64,000 bases of DNA from JACRAR01 sp041674385 (GCA_041674385.1 JBAYVU010000008.1:28974-92973); one strand, 5' to 3'. Counted from the first letter of the stretch, positions 43,748 through 53,187 are shown. Made by a program: numbers and translations. Notes: generated by a model not told the origin, from the sequence alone.

Positions 43748-44146
43748 TCAGACGGCAGCGGCGGCCTCCACCGGAACGTCGGCCGCAGTTGCCGGGGCGG
43801 CAGGAGCGGCAGTAAACGACCTGGATTTTTCTTCCTTCATCATCGGCGAGGGCGTGGTGACAGCCTGTTTCACCTTGATGGTCAGATGACGCAGCACCGC
43901 ATCGTTAAATTTGAAGGCGTTCTCAAGCTCGGCCAGCGTCTCGCCATCGCATTCGATGTTCATCAGCACGTAATGCGCTTTGTGTACCTTCTGGATCGGG
44001 TAGGCCATCTGGCGACGGCCCCAATCTTCAAGGCGGTGGATGATGCCGGAACGAGCTGCAATCAGCGTCTTGTAACGTTCGACCATCGCCGGGACTTGCT
44101 CGCTCTGGTCGGGATGGACGATAAAAACCACTTCATAATGTCGCAT
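43748..44146 (-). CDS. rpsF: Ribosomal protein bS6
   Basis: A protein of 132 residues. The core MRHYEVVFIVHPDQSEQV, LEDWGRRQMAYPIQKVHKAHYVLMNIE and FNDAVLRHLTIKVKQAV is complete; the last 35 residues are an Ala/Pro-rich tail (AAPAAPATAADVPVEAAAAV), longer than in many species but common in betaproteobacteria. AAGGAG lies eight bases upstream of the ATG. First gene of the r-protein/dnaB operon. Confidence 0.98.
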   Translation of the reverse strand: MRHYEVVFIVHPDQSEQVPAMVERYKTLIAARSGIIHRLEDWGRRQMAYPIQKVHKAHYVLMNIECDGETLAELENAFKFNDAVLRHLTIKVKQAVTTPSPMMKEEKSRSFTAAPAAPATAADVPVEAAAAV

Positions 44147-44213
44147 GCAATCTCCTTAAGGGTTAAAGCCCCCCCGCATGCGCTTCGGGTGGAGCAAGGT
44201 GGAAAGAGGCGGG

Positions 44214-44242
44214 ATTCTATAGAAATCCGTGATTTATATCAA
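44214..44242 (-). promoter_or_regulatory. rpsF operon promoter, with an FNR-like box over the -35
   Basis: Read on the minus strand, TTGATA (44237-44242) and TAGAAT (44214-44219) are exactly 17 bases apart, a strong sigma-70 promoter about 68 bases before rpsF. The -35 region is also part of TTGATATAAATCAC (44229-44242), which matches the FNR half-sites TTGAT-N4-ATCAA at nine of ten positions. Confidence 0.65.
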
Positions 44243-44339
44243 GGAGGAATTGGAGAAATTGAAATATCGTAATCATCGGTCACGCCAATTTACCCCCCTA
44301 TTCTGAACCATTACCCGATAGTCGCTCCCCCCTGGTCAA

Positions 44340-44372
44340 CCCTAGCCACCCCTAGTCACCCCTAGTCGCCCC
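44340..44372. repeat. Three 10-base tandem repeats
   Basis: The units are CCCTAGCCAC, CCCTAGTCAC and CCCTAGTCGC, followed by CCC. They lie in the moaA upstream gap. No function is evident. Confidence 0.85.
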
Positions 44373-44489
44373 ACTTGCTGGCAATAACCTTCTGCACCAT
44401 AATCGCCGCAAGTACGGCAGCGTTACCTGACGACACAGGTTGGTCTTTCCTCTCGACACCATCCCACCCTCCGCCAAGCTTGGCTCAAA

Positions 44490-45584
44490 ATGAACGACAG
44501 CGTGATCCCGCTCAGCGATGTACGTCGCGCGATGCCGACAGGGCCGATCCGCAACGCTGCGGCGGCGCCCTGCGGCACGGATACGCGCGGACGTCACTTG
44601 CGCGACCTGCGCATCTCGGTCACCGACCGGTGCAATTTCCGCTGCCTCTATTGCATGCCGAAAACCGTATTCGGCCGCGACTACCCATTCCTGCCGCATG
44701 GCGAGTTGCTGTCCTTCGAGGAAATCGTGCGCAGCGCCCGAATCTTTGCATCCCTGGGAGGCAGCAAGATCCGACTGACCGGCGGCGAACCGCTGCTCAG
44801 ACGCAACATAGAACGCTTGATAGAAATGCTGGCGGGAATTTCGGGCCTGGAATTGACACTGACGACCAACGGTTCGCTGCTCGCCCGCAAGGCGCAAAGC
44901 CTGCGCGATGCCGGACTGCAACGGGTAACCGTAAGCCTCGACGCGCTCGACGATACCACTTTCCGTAAAATGAACGATGCTGACTTTCCCGTCAGCCAAG
45001 TGCTCGACGGCATCGCCGCTGCCGAAGCCGCCCGACTCACGCCAATCAAGATCAACACGGTGGTCAAACGCGGCACCAACGACCATGAGATTCTGCCGCT
45101 GGCGCGCCGTTTTCGCGCCAGCGCCGCAAGCGCGGGGCATATCGTGCGCTTCATCGAATTCATGGATGTGGGCGGCAGCAACCACTGGAAGCTCGACGAA
45201 GTGCTGCCTTCGTCCGAAGTGGTGAAGCGAATCTCCGCCGAAATGCCGCTGCTCGCCGTCGATCCCAACTACCCCGGCGAAGTGGCGGAACGCTGGCGCT
45301 ATGCGGACGGCGGCGGCGAGATCGGCGTCGTATCTTCAGTGACCCGAGCCTTCTGCGCCAGTTGCACGCGTCTGCGGCTTTCCACCGACGGAATCCTCTA
45401 TCCCTGCCTGTTCGCCGAGCGCGGTCATGACCTGCGCGGCTTGTTGCGCTCGGGCCGATCCGATACGGAAATCGCTGCCGCACTCAGCGCCATGTGGAGC
45501 CAGCGCACCGACAACTACTCGGAGCGACGCTCGGCAGAAACTGCGGCACGGAAAAAAATCGAAATGTCCTACATCGGTGGCTGA
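44490..45584 (+). CDS. moaA: GTP 3',8-cyclase MoaA
   Basis: A radical SAM enzyme of 364 residues that makes the first intermediate of molybdenum cofactor. The N-terminal cluster motif is TDRCNFRCLYCMP near residue 50. The C-terminal cluster is FCASCTRLRLSTDGILYPCLF, and the last residues MSYIGG are typical, if lacking the second terminal Gly pair tail of some species. The start MNDSVIPLSDVRR matches the usual betaproteobacterial beginning, though no clear ribosome site is visible. MoaC and MoaE are not in the window. Confidence 0.95.
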   Translation: MNDSVIPLSDVRRAMPTGPIRNAAAAPCGTDTRGRHLRDLRISVTDRCNFRCLYCMPKTVFGRDYPFLPHGELLSFEEIVRSARIFASLGGSKIRLTGGEPLLRRNIERLIEMLAGISGLELTLTTNGSLLARKAQSLRDAGLQRVTVSLDALDDTTFRKMNDADFPVSQVLDGIAAAEAARLTPIKINTVVKRGTNDHEILPLARRFRASAASAGHIVRFIEFMDVGGSNHWKLDEVLPSSEVVKRISAEMPLLAVDPNYPGEVAERWRYADGGGEIGVVSSVTRAFCASCTRLRLSTDGILYPCLFAERGHDLRGLLRSGRSDTEIAAALSAMWSQRTDNYSERRSAETAARKKIEMSYIGG

Positions 45585-45586
45585 GT

Positions 45587-46429
45587 GTGGACTGCGTGTG
45601 GACTGAGTATGCCGTGTACAAACCCCATCTGACCCAAGCCACCCGTCCTGCCACCGTGACCCTCGCTGCCATCGATGAACAGGGCAACACGGTGCCCGCC
45701 ACGGTCGCCGGCGAGCATCCGCTGACCGTGTATCTCGACAAGCGCGAGATCGTCACACTGATGACCCTTGGCACAACGCCCGAAGCGCTGGTGCTGGGCT
45801 ACTTGCGCAACCAGCGGCTGGTGGCTGAAATCGGCGACATCGCCTCCGTCCAGGTCGACTGGGAAACCGGCTCGGCTGCCGTCACCACCCATGCCGGCAG
45901 CCCGAACCTAACGGCACGCATGGCAAGCCGCACCGTCACCAGCGGTTGCGGCCAAGGGACGATGTTCGGCGACCTGATGGAAAATCTTGACAGTATCCTG
46001 CTGCCCGAGACGGGCCGCATGAGCGAGGCGACGCTGATGACCCTGCTCGACAACGTGCGCCGCCACGAATCCATCTACAAGCAGGCCGGCGCGGTGCATG
46101 GCTGCGCGCTGGCGGAATCCGGCGGCGAAATCCTGATGTTCGTCGAGGATGTCGGCCGGCATAACGCGGTGGATGCCATCGCCGGCCGGATGTGGCTGGA
46201 GGCCATCGGCGGCGGCGACAAGATTTTCTACACCACCGGCCGGCTCACCTCGGAAATGGTAATCAAGGCGGCGCAGATGGGCATTCCCTTCCTGATCTCC
46301 CGCTCCGGCCTCACCGCGATGGCTCACGCCATCGCGGTGAAGGTCGGTCTGACCCTGATCGGTCGCGCCCAAGGCAGACACTACCTGTTGTTCGCCGGGC
46401 AACAGCGCTTCAGCAGAGGCCGCCCATGA
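45587..46429 (+). CDS. fdhD: Formate dehydrogenase sulfurtransferase FdhD
   Basis: A protein of about 280 residues. FdhD passes sulfur from cysteine desulfurase to the molybdenum cofactor of formate dehydrogenase. Recognisable parts are GEHPLTVYLDKREIVTLMTLG, SGCGQGTMFG, and FVEDVGRHNAVDAIAGRMW with YTTGRLTSEMVIKAAQMGIPFLISRS. The usual CxxC is reduced to one cysteine in SGCGQG. No ATG is suitable; GTG at 45587 has GGTGG about five bases upstream, with GTG at 45596 or 45614 as alternatives. It starts two bases after moaA and ends in an ATGA overlap with mobA. Confidence 0.9.
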   Translation: MDCVWTEYAVYKPHLTQATRPATVTLAAIDEQGNTVPATVAGEHPLTVYLDKREIVTLMTLGTTPEALVLGYLRNQRLVAEIGDIASVQVDWETGSAAVTTHAGSPNLTARMASRTVTSGCGQGTMFGDLMENLDSILLPETGRMSEATLMTLLDNVRRHESIYKQAGAVHGCALAESGGEILMFVEDVGRHNAVDAIAGRMWLEAIGGGDKIFYTTGRLTSEMVIKAAQMGIPFLISRSGLTAMAHAIAVKVGLTLIGRAQGRHYLLFAGQQRFSRGRP

Positions 46430-47001
46430 ACGGAATTACCGGCCTGATCCTCGCCGGTGGCCTGGCGCGCCGCATGGGCGGCGCAGACAAAGGTCTGCAA
46501 CCATTCCGCGGCAGACCGATGATCGCCCATGTCATTGCCCGCCTGGCGCCGCAGGTCAATGCCATCATCATCAATGCCAACCGGAACCGGGACACCTACG
46601 CCGCCTTGGGTTATCCAGTCGTCGCCGACGCCATTGAAGGCTTTGCCGGGCCGCTGGCCGGTCTGCATGCGGGCCTGTGCGCCTGCACCACGCCGCTGCT
46701 GGCGACTTCGCCCTGCGACTCGCCCTTCCTGCCTGTCGACCTGGTCGCCCGCTTGCATGCGGCCTTGATGCGGGCCGACGCGCAAGTCGCCGTGGCGCAA
46801 AGCGGCGGACGTGCGCAACCGGTGTTCACGCTTTGTCGGCGCAACGTGCTGGACAACCTGACGACTTTTCTCGACGGCGGCGGCCGCAAGGTCGATACTT
46901 GGTATGTCGGACTGAAAGTGGTCGACGTCACTTTTCCCGACCAGGCCGCCTTCGCCAACATCAACACCCCGGAAGAACTCGAAAGACTGGAAACGAAATG
47001 A
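46426..47001 (+). CDS. mobA: Molybdenum cofactor guanylyltransferase
   Basis: A protein of 191 residues. The nucleotide-binding start GLILAGGLARRMGGADKGLQ is complete, and SPCDSPFLPVDLVARL is the metal-binding segment; FANINTPEELERLE ends the fold. It adds GMP to molybdopterin to form the guanine dinucleotide cofactor used by DMSO reductase-family enzymes such as formate dehydrogenase. Start and end overlap fdhD and moeA as ATGA. Confidence 0.95.
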   Translation: MNGITGLILAGGLARRMGGADKGLQPFRGRPMIAHVIARLAPQVNAIIINANRNRDTYAALGYPVVADAIEGFAGPLAGLHAGLCACTTPLLATSPCDSPFLPVDLVARLHAALMRADAQVAVAQSGGRAQPVFTLCRRNVLDNLTTFLDGGGRKVDTWYVGLKVVDVTFPDQAAFANINTPEELERLETK

Positions 47002-48257
47002 ACTCGCTCTTGCAGGCGCTCTCCTGCGCCAACGATTACGACCCCGCCGCCCTGTCGGTGACGCGTGCCCGTGAATTGATACTCGATCTCGTCTCGCCGC
47101 TGACAGGCAGCGAACGCGCTTTCGTACGCCAGGGGCTCAACCGTGTGCTGGCCCAGGACGTGATCGCGCCGGTCAATGTGCCGGCCCACGACAACTCGGC
47201 GATGGACGGCTACGCAGTGCGCTTCGCCGATCTGGCCCCAAGCGGCGAAACCAGGCTGACGATCGTCGGCACCGCCTATGCCGGACGCGCCTATGAAGGC
47301 GAACTGCGCTGCGGAGATGCTGTTCGCATCATGACGGGCGCCATTGTGCCGGCGGGACTCGACTGCATAGTGATCCAGGAAGTGGCGCACACGGAAAACG
47401 CCACCGTCGTCATTCCGCCCGGACAGCGGGCGGGACAGAACATTCGCTATGCCGGCGAGGACCTGCGAGCCGGTCAGCCGGCCCTGAAGCAAGGAAAGCT
47501 GCTGCGCCCGGCCGAGATCGGCCTGCTCGCCTCGCTGGGCCAGATCGAGGTGAGCTTGCAGCGGCGCCTGCGCGTGGCGATATTCTCGACCGGCGACGAA
47601 CTATGTTCGCTGGGCAAACCGCTGGCACCCGGCCAAGTCTATGACAGCAACCGCTATACCTTGTGGGGCATGCTTGAACGCCTGGGCTGCGAAGTGCTGG
47701 ACATGGGCGTGGTGAAAGACGACCGGACGAGCATCGAGACGGTACTTCGGGATGCGGCGGCCAGCTGCGACATCATCATCACCAGCGGCGGGGTTTCGGT
47801 CGGCGAGGCCGATTTCATCCGCGAACTGATGGCTCGGATGGGCGAAGTGGCGTTCTGGAAAATCGCCATGAAACCGGGCCGGCCGATGGCTTTCGGCAAG
47901 ATCGGCAACGCCTGGCTGTTCGGTTTGCCGGGCAATCCGGTGGCGGTCATGGTCTCCTTCTACCAGTTCGTGCGCCCGGCCTTGCTGAAGATGATGGGCA
48001 CGCCGCCCGCTTCCCTGCCGACTTTCCTCGTTCCCTGCACCACAGCCTTGAAGAAGGCGCCCGGCCGCACCGAATTCCAGCGCGGCCTGCTCTTTCACGA
48101 CGACGGCATCTGGCGTGTACGGCCCACCGGCGCCCAGGGCTCGGGCATCCTGCGTTCCATGTCGGATGCCAACTGCTTCATCGTGCTCGAACACGAACGC
48201 GGCCCAGTCGCCGCCGGCGAAATGGTGAGCGTGCAAGCCATGGACGGACTGGTCTGA
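46998..48257 (+). CDS. moeA: Molybdopterin molybdenumtransferase
   Basis: A protein of 419 residues that inserts molybdate into molybdopterin-AMP. Motifs are PAHDNSAMDGYAVRF, the RIMTGAIVPAGLD hinge, IFSTGDEL, GQVYDSNRYTL, and ITSGGVSVGEADF with FWKIAMKPGRPMAFG and LPGNPVAVMVSF. Start is set by ATGA overlap with mobA. Last gene of the cofactor run. Confidence 0.97.
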   Translation: MNSLLQALSCANDYDPAALSVTRARELILDLVSPLTGSERAFVRQGLNRVLAQDVIAPVNVPAHDNSAMDGYAVRFADLAPSGETRLTIVGTAYAGRAYEGELRCGDAVRIMTGAIVPAGLDCIVIQEVAHTENATVVIPPGQRAGQNIRYAGEDLRAGQPALKQGKLLRPAEIGLLASLGQIEVSLQRRLRVAIFSTGDELCSLGKPLAPGQVYDSNRYTLWGMLERLGCEVLDMGVVKDDRTSIETVLRDAAASCDIIITSGGVSVGEADFIRELMARMGEVAFWKIAMKPGRPMAFGKIGNAWLFGLPGNPVAVMVSFYQFVRPALLKMMGTPPASLPTFLVPCTTALKKAPGRTEFQRGLLFHDDGIWRVRPTGAQGSGILRSMSDANCFIVLEHERGPVAAGEMVSVQAMDGLV

Positions 48258-48420
48258 AAAGTCCCTCGCCGCCATGGGCGCAACTGCGCGGATTGGCCGG
48301 AGGAAATCGAACCGGCGTAGTGTAGTATCCTATGCCATCAGAGTGGCAACTCCGACTTGGCCGGGGAATTTCACCAGGCTACCCTGAGCGCCAGGTCGGA
48401 TGCCACGTGGGAATAAGAAT

Positions 48421-50634
48421 ATGCAGTTGTTTGCACCTGTGTTGCCGAAAGCCAATGGCACGGGAATCGGGCTTTCCCTGACCGCTTTGGTCATGGTCGC
48501 AATCGTGCCGTTGCTGGTCTTCGGCAGCGGCGTGGCATGGCTGATCGTCGATCAGAAGAAACAGGACATTGCGGACGAGTTGCGCAACACCACCCGTGCC
48601 TTGAGCGTGGCGGTCGACCGCGAACTGATCAGTCAATTTATCGCAATGGAAATCCTGGCAACCGACGACAGCCTGGATACGCCCAAGCTCGCCGAGTTCA
48701 ACCGAAAGGCGCACCAGATCATCCGGGGACACGGCGACTGGCGCAACATCGTCTTGATCGATCCGACCAGCCATACCATTGTCGCCGGTTCTCTGGAGAT
48801 CCCCTCGCCGCCGCCACTCACCCTTGCGCCGCAAGCGGTCGATGCGGTGCTGAGCACCCGCAAGCCAGTGGTGGCCGGCGTTTTTCCTTCAGGCAAGCTC
48901 GCTCCCGGTCCGATGATTGCGATCATGGTCCCGGTCATTCGCGGCGATTCAGTACGCTTCATCCTGGCACTGGCGATAAACGCCATGCCCATCAGCCGAA
49001 TCTTTGTGGATCAATCGCTGCCGGCCTCGTGGACCGGTGCGATAGTCGACAATCGCATGATGCTGGCGGGACGCTCGCGAGACCCGGAACGCTATATCGG
49101 CGTGCGTGCGACCCCCTCGCTTGCCGAGCGTATCGCCGCATCGGAGAGGGGCATGTTTACCGCCCTGAACCAGGAGGGACAAACTGTCTACACGGTATTC
49201 AGCCGCTCGTCGGCCACGGGCTGGTCGGTGGTCATCGGCGTCCCGGCCAGCGAGGTCGAGGGTCCGATCCGGCACCTGCTGTGGCAGCTGGCGGGAGCGG
49301 GCGGCGCCTTGATGGCCTTTGCCCTGGCGCTGGCCGCGCTGGTGGGAAGAATCATCGTGCGCAACCGCAATGCCCTATCGAACAGTGAGTCGCGCTACCG
49401 CAGCCTGTTCGCCAGCAGCCAAGTGGTGATGCTGGTAATCGATCCCGACAACGACCGCATCGTCGATGCCAACGCCGCGGCCTGCGCCTATTACGGCTAC
49501 GCATTGGAAGCGCTGAAGTCGATGAGCATACTCGACATCAACACGATGCCCCCCGAACAGGTCAATGCCGAGATCAGACGCGCCAAAACCGAGGAGAAGA
49601 ACCATTTCACTTTTCACCACCGCCTGGCGAACGGTGAGTTGCGAGACGTGGAGGTTTTCAGCGGCCCGATCGAGATCGGGGGCAGAAAACTGCTCCTTTC
49701 GATTATCATCGACGTGACCGAGCGCAAACAGGCGGAGGAGACCGTCAAGGTACAGGAACTCAAATACCGGTTGTTGTTCGAGACTGCCAACGACGGTATT
49801 TTCCTCCAGGACGAGACCGGCTTTATCGACTGCAACCAACGCGGCGCCAATATGTACGGCTGCCAGAAAGAGGATTTGATCGGCCGGTCTCCGGCTGATT
49901 TTGCGCCGGAAAGGCAGCCCGATGGCCGTTTGTCGTCGGTGGTTGCCGCCGAGAAGATTCAAGCTGCGCTGCAAGGCAAACCCCAACTCTTCGAGTGGCA
50001 GCCCCTGCGCATAGACAGGTCTCCCTTCGATGTCGAGATCACCCTGAGCCGGATTCAGATCGGAACCTCGGTTTACCTGCAAGCGATTGTCCGCGACATC
50101 ACCGAGCGCAAGAAGCTGGAGGCCGAATTGCGCGAACTGGCCACTACCGATCCCCTCACCGGGCTGCCCAACCGACGCCACTTCATCGACAGGCTGGAAG
50201 AGGAACTGGCCCGGGTACTGCGGCTGGAAGGACAGAATGCCGCCGTATTGATGCTCGACCTGGATCATTTCAAGCAAGTCAACGACACCTACGGCCATGC
50301 CGTAGGAGATGCGCTTCTCAAACACTTTGCCGCATTGCTGCGCGAAGGTTTGCGCAAGATCGATACCGGAGGCCGCGTGGGCGGCGAGGAATTTGCGATC
50401 ATCCTGCCCGGCGCCGACCTGGCAGCGGCCAGGGTCTTTGCCGAGCGGCTGCGGCGCAAGGTGGCCGAGACGCCTGCGACGCAGGAGAATCAGATTATCC
50501 CCATGACAGTCAGTATCGGAATCTCCGCTGTCAATGCCTCGGATGCCAGCCCCGATGCTGCCCTGCTCCGTGCCGACGAAGCGCTCTACCGCGCCAAGAA
50601 TGCCGGGCGCAACCGGGTGGAGGTTGCCGAATAA
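48421..50634 (+). CDS. Membrane sensor diguanylate cyclase (Cache-PAS-PAS-GGDEF)
   Basis: A protein of 737 residues. Helix 1 spans about residues 14-38, then a periplasmic Cache-like domain to about 280, and a second helix near 285-310. Two PAS domains follow (about 325-440 and 450-570), each ending in a typical DxTERK linker. The GGDEF domain has DPLTGLPNRRHFIDRL and the active RVGGEEFAII near residue 655, with an RKID inhibitory site five residues before. No EAL domain. It should make cyclic-di-GMP in response to an external small molecule. ATG 48400 is an alternative start. Confidence 0.9.
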   Translation: MQLFAPVLPKANGTGIGLSLTALVMVAIVPLLVFGSGVAWLIVDQKKQDIADELRNTTRALSVAVDRELISQFIAMEILATDDSLDTPKLAEFNRKAHQIIRGHGDWRNIVLIDPTSHTIVAGSLEIPSPPPLTLAPQAVDAVLSTRKPVVAGVFPSGKLAPGPMIAIMVPVIRGDSVRFILALAINAMPISRIFVDQSLPASWTGAIVDNRMMLAGRSRDPERYIGVRATPSLAERIAASERGMFTALNQEGQTVYTVFSRSSATGWSVVIGVPASEVEGPIRHLLWQLAGAGGALMAFALALAALVGRIIVRNRNALSNSESRYRSLFASSQVVMLVIDPDNDRIVDANAAACAYYGYALEALKSMSILDINTMPPEQVNAEIRRAKTEEKNHFTFHHRLANGELRDVEVFSGPIEIGGRKLLLSIIIDVTERKQAEETVKVQELKYRLLFETANDGIFLQDETGFIDCNQRGANMYGCQKEDLIGRSPADFAPERQPDGRLSSVVAAEKIQAALQGKPQLFEWQPLRIDRSPFDVEITLSRIQIGTSVYLQAIVRDITERKKLEAELRELATTDPLTGLPNRRHFIDRLEEELARVLRLEGQNAAVLMLDLDHFKQVNDTYGHAVGDALLKHFAALLREGLRKIDTGGRVGGEEFAIILPGADLAAARVFAERLRRKVAETPATQENQIIPMTVSIGISAVNASDASPDAALLRADEALYRAKNAGRNRVEVAE

Positions 50635-50642
50635 TATCGGGG

Positions 50643-53141
50643 TTAATCCCCGCGTAGCGCCTCCAGGGCCGGCCGTTGCATTGCGGCGGCAGTGCCCAGC
50701 CAGCCGGCCAGCGCCACCCCGCAACTGCCTGCGGTTATGCCGTACCACAGCAGCGCCGGATCCGGAAAGTAATCGAGATGAAAAACGAAGCGGGCCAACG
50801 CCCAGCTGATACCTGCGGCGCCCATGCCGGCCAGCAGGCCGGCAACGGCGCCGAGTGTCGCAAACTCGGCAAGCATGGCGGACAAAAGCTGCCGGCGACG
50901 CGCACCGAAGGCTCTCAGCAAAGCCAGCTCATAAACTCTTTCGTCATAGCTCGCCTGCAAGGCGGCATACAGTACCGACAGCCCGGCCAGCAGGGCGAAG
51001 CCGAAAACCACCTGCACGGCATGCGCCAGCTGGTCGAATGTCATCTGCAGCTGGCGCAGCAGGGCGGCGACATCGATGACGGTCAGGTTGGGGAATTGAC
51101 GTACCAGATCGTTGATGAAAGCGGCCTGGTTTTCCGCCAGATGGAAGCTGGTGATGTAGGTCGCGGGATAATTCTCCAGCATGCCCGGCGGAGTGACGAC
51201 GAAGAAATTGACGCGCATGGAATCCCAATCGAGCCGCCGCAGCGAGGTGATCTTCCCGTTGAGCTTCTCGCCGGCGATTGCGTAAGTGAGTTCGTCGCCC
51301 ACCGCCAAATTCAGCGTTTCCGCCAGCCCCTGCTCCACCGAGAACTCGCCTTGGCCCGCTCTCAACGCCGTACCGGCGCCGTGCCAACGCCCCGCCACGA
51401 TGCTGTTGCCTGCGGGCAGCGCCGCAGTCCAGGAAAGATTGAACTCGCGCTCGACCAGATGTTGGGCATGCTCGTCGGCATAACTGGCACCGTCGATGGC
51501 CTGTCCATTCACCTGCACCAGTCTCCCGCGCACCATCGGCTCCAGCGTCGGCCTGGACAATCCTTGCGCCGCGAAATAATCGAGCAGCGGTTGGCGCTGC
51601 TGAGGCTGGATGTTGATCAGGAAGCGGTTCGGCGCATCCGGCGGAACCTTGCGACGCCAGCTTTCGAGCAGGTCCTGGCGCGCCACGGTCAATAGCAAGA
51701 TCGCCGTCAGCGCCAGGCCGAGCGCCACCGCCTGGAGTATGCTGGCTTGTCCGTGGCGGCGCAGATTGGCAATACCGATGCGCCACCCCGCCCCAACGCC
51801 GACGCAGGCACGGCTGAGGATACGCAGCAGGAACCTCGCCAGCAGCGTGTTGAACAACAACGCCGCGCCGAATCCGCCGACGAACACCATGCCCAGGCGC
51901 AGTTCGCCAGCCATCCACAGCATGAGTCCGATCAGCGCGCAGCAGCCGACGGCATAGGCGGCCCAGGACAAGGTTTCGTTCTGCGCCCATTCGCGGCGCA
52001 ACACGCGCAAGCTCGGCACCGAGCGCAAACGCAGCAGCGGCGGCGCCGCGAAGCCTGCCATCAGCACCAGGCCGACCAGCAGGCCATGGGCCCAAGGCTG
52101 CCACGATGGGGCCGGCAGGTCGGCAAGCAGCAAGCCGTCGAGGAGGTGCTGCATACCCAACTGCACACAGAAACCCAGCACGCATCCGAGCGACGTGGCC
52201 AGCAGGCCGAACAGCAGGAACTCGCCGCCATGAATCGCCAATACCTGGGATTGCCGCGCACCGAGGCAACGCATCACCGCGCAGCCGTCGAGATGGCGGC
52301 GCATGTAGCGATCGGCCGCGAAACCCACCGCCACGGCAGCCAGCACGACAGTCAGCAGGGCGGCGAGATCCAGGAAGCGCCGGGCGCGTTCGAGCATGGT
52401 GCGAATTTCCGGACGCGCATTGCTCATATCTTCGAGGCGTTCGCCGCGTCCCAGCGCCGACTTGAGCCAGCCGCTGAAAATCGCCACCTGGGCTGCCTGC
52501 CCCGCCAGATGCAAGCGATAGGCGACGCGGCTACCGGGCTGAACCAGCTTCGTGGCTGCCAGATCGTCGAGATGCAACAGCAAGCGCGGCGCGATGGTGA
52601 ATAGGGTCGCGCCGCGATCCGGTTCCAGGGTCAGCACGGCGGCAAATCTGAGGCGGCGGCTGCCCAGGACAATCTCATCCCCGGGCCTGACATTCAGCGC
52701 GGCGCTCAAGCGCTCATCCAGCCAGACCGTACCGCGCTGAGGAATGGCGCGCGTCTCCACGTCGGCCAGGTTCGGCCCCGGGGCCGTGCGCAAGACCCCG
52801 CGCAGCGGATAGCCCGGCGCCACCGCTTTCACTTCCGCCAACTGCACGCCGCCGCCGGCGCTGACCATGCTCGGGAAGCTGATGCTGTCCACCAATTGCA
52901 AGCCTTGTCTTTGCGCCTCAAGGCGAATGGTTTCATTCCAGGGATGGTCTGCCGTCAGCAGCAGGTCTCCACCGAGCAACTGGTGCGATTCCCGGACCAG
53001 CGCCTGGCCGACACGATCGGTCAGGAAGTCTACGCTGGTCAAGCCCGCCACCGCCACCAGCAGCGCCACGCCCAGCACCGTCAGTTCTCCGGCGCGCCAG
53101 TCGCGCAACAGCATGCGCAACATCAAACGCAGCGCGTTCAT
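50643..53141 (-). CDS. FtsX-like permease, YbbP family
   Basis: A membrane protein of 832 residues with a ten-helix plan like YbbP/COG3127: a first helix at about 15-35, a periplasmic domain, three helices, a central part, and a repeat with four more near 390-480 and 700-825. It is the permease half of an ABC transporter of unknown substrate; in E. coli the ATPase YbbA and esterase TesA are next to it. Here neither is adjacent. The start at 53141 gives MNALRLMLRMLLRDW. It is 46 bases after radA on the same strand and convergent with the diguanylate cyclase gene. Confidence 0.88.
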   Translation of the reverse strand: MNALRLMLRMLLRDWRAGELTVLGVALLVAVAGLTSVDFLTDRVGQALVRESHQLLGGDLLLTADHPWNETIRLEAQRQGLQLVDSISFPSMVSAGGGVQLAEVKAVAPGYPLRGVLRTAPGPNLADVETRAIPQRGTVWLDERLSAALNVRPGDEIVLGSRRLRFAAVLTLEPDRGATLFTIAPRLLLHLDDLAATKLVQPGSRVAYRLHLAGQAAQVAIFSGWLKSALGRGERLEDMSNARPEIRTMLERARRFLDLAALLTVVLAAVAVGFAADRYMRRHLDGCAVMRCLGARQSQVLAIHGGEFLLFGLLATSLGCVLGFCVQLGMQHLLDGLLLADLPAPSWQPWAHGLLVGLVLMAGFAAPPLLRLRSVPSLRVLRREWAQNETLSWAAYAVGCCALIGLMLWMAGELRLGMVFVGGFGAALLFNTLLARFLLRILSRACVGVGAGWRIGIANLRRHGQASILQAVALGLALTAILLLTVARQDLLESWRRKVPPDAPNRFLINIQPQQRQPLLDYFAAQGLSRPTLEPMVRGRLVQVNGQAIDGASYADEHAQHLVEREFNLSWTAALPAGNSIVAGRWHGAGTALRAGQGEFSVEQGLAETLNLAVGDELTYAIAGEKLNGKITSLRRLDWDSMRVNFFVVTPPGMLENYPATYITSFHLAENQAAFINDLVRQFPNLTVIDVAALLRQLQMTFDQLAHAVQVVFGFALLAGLSVLYAALQASYDERVYELALLRAFGARRRQLLSAMLAEFATLGAVAGLLAGMGAAGISWALARFVFHLDYFPDPALLWYGITAGSCGVALAGWLGTAAAMQRPALEALRGD

Positions 53142-53187
53142 GGTGCCAGGCCACATGTGCCCCTGAGGGCAGTCCCTTCGGTCACGA

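Larger units (their letters stand above)
44147..44489. other. 343-base gap between rpsF and moaA
   Basis: This divergent gap holds the rpsF leader and promoter (44147-44242), a CCCTAGTCAC tandem repeat (44340-44369) and the presumed moaA promoter, which I cannot place. The leader of rpsF contains GC-rich complementary segments around GCATGC (44173-44184) that could form the S6/S18-binding autoregulatory structure known from other bacteria. Confidence 0.5.

Noticed and set aside
44147..44489. Molybdenum cofactor riboswitch before moaA
   Set aside because: I searched the gap for the multi-stem layout of such a riboswitch and saw none.
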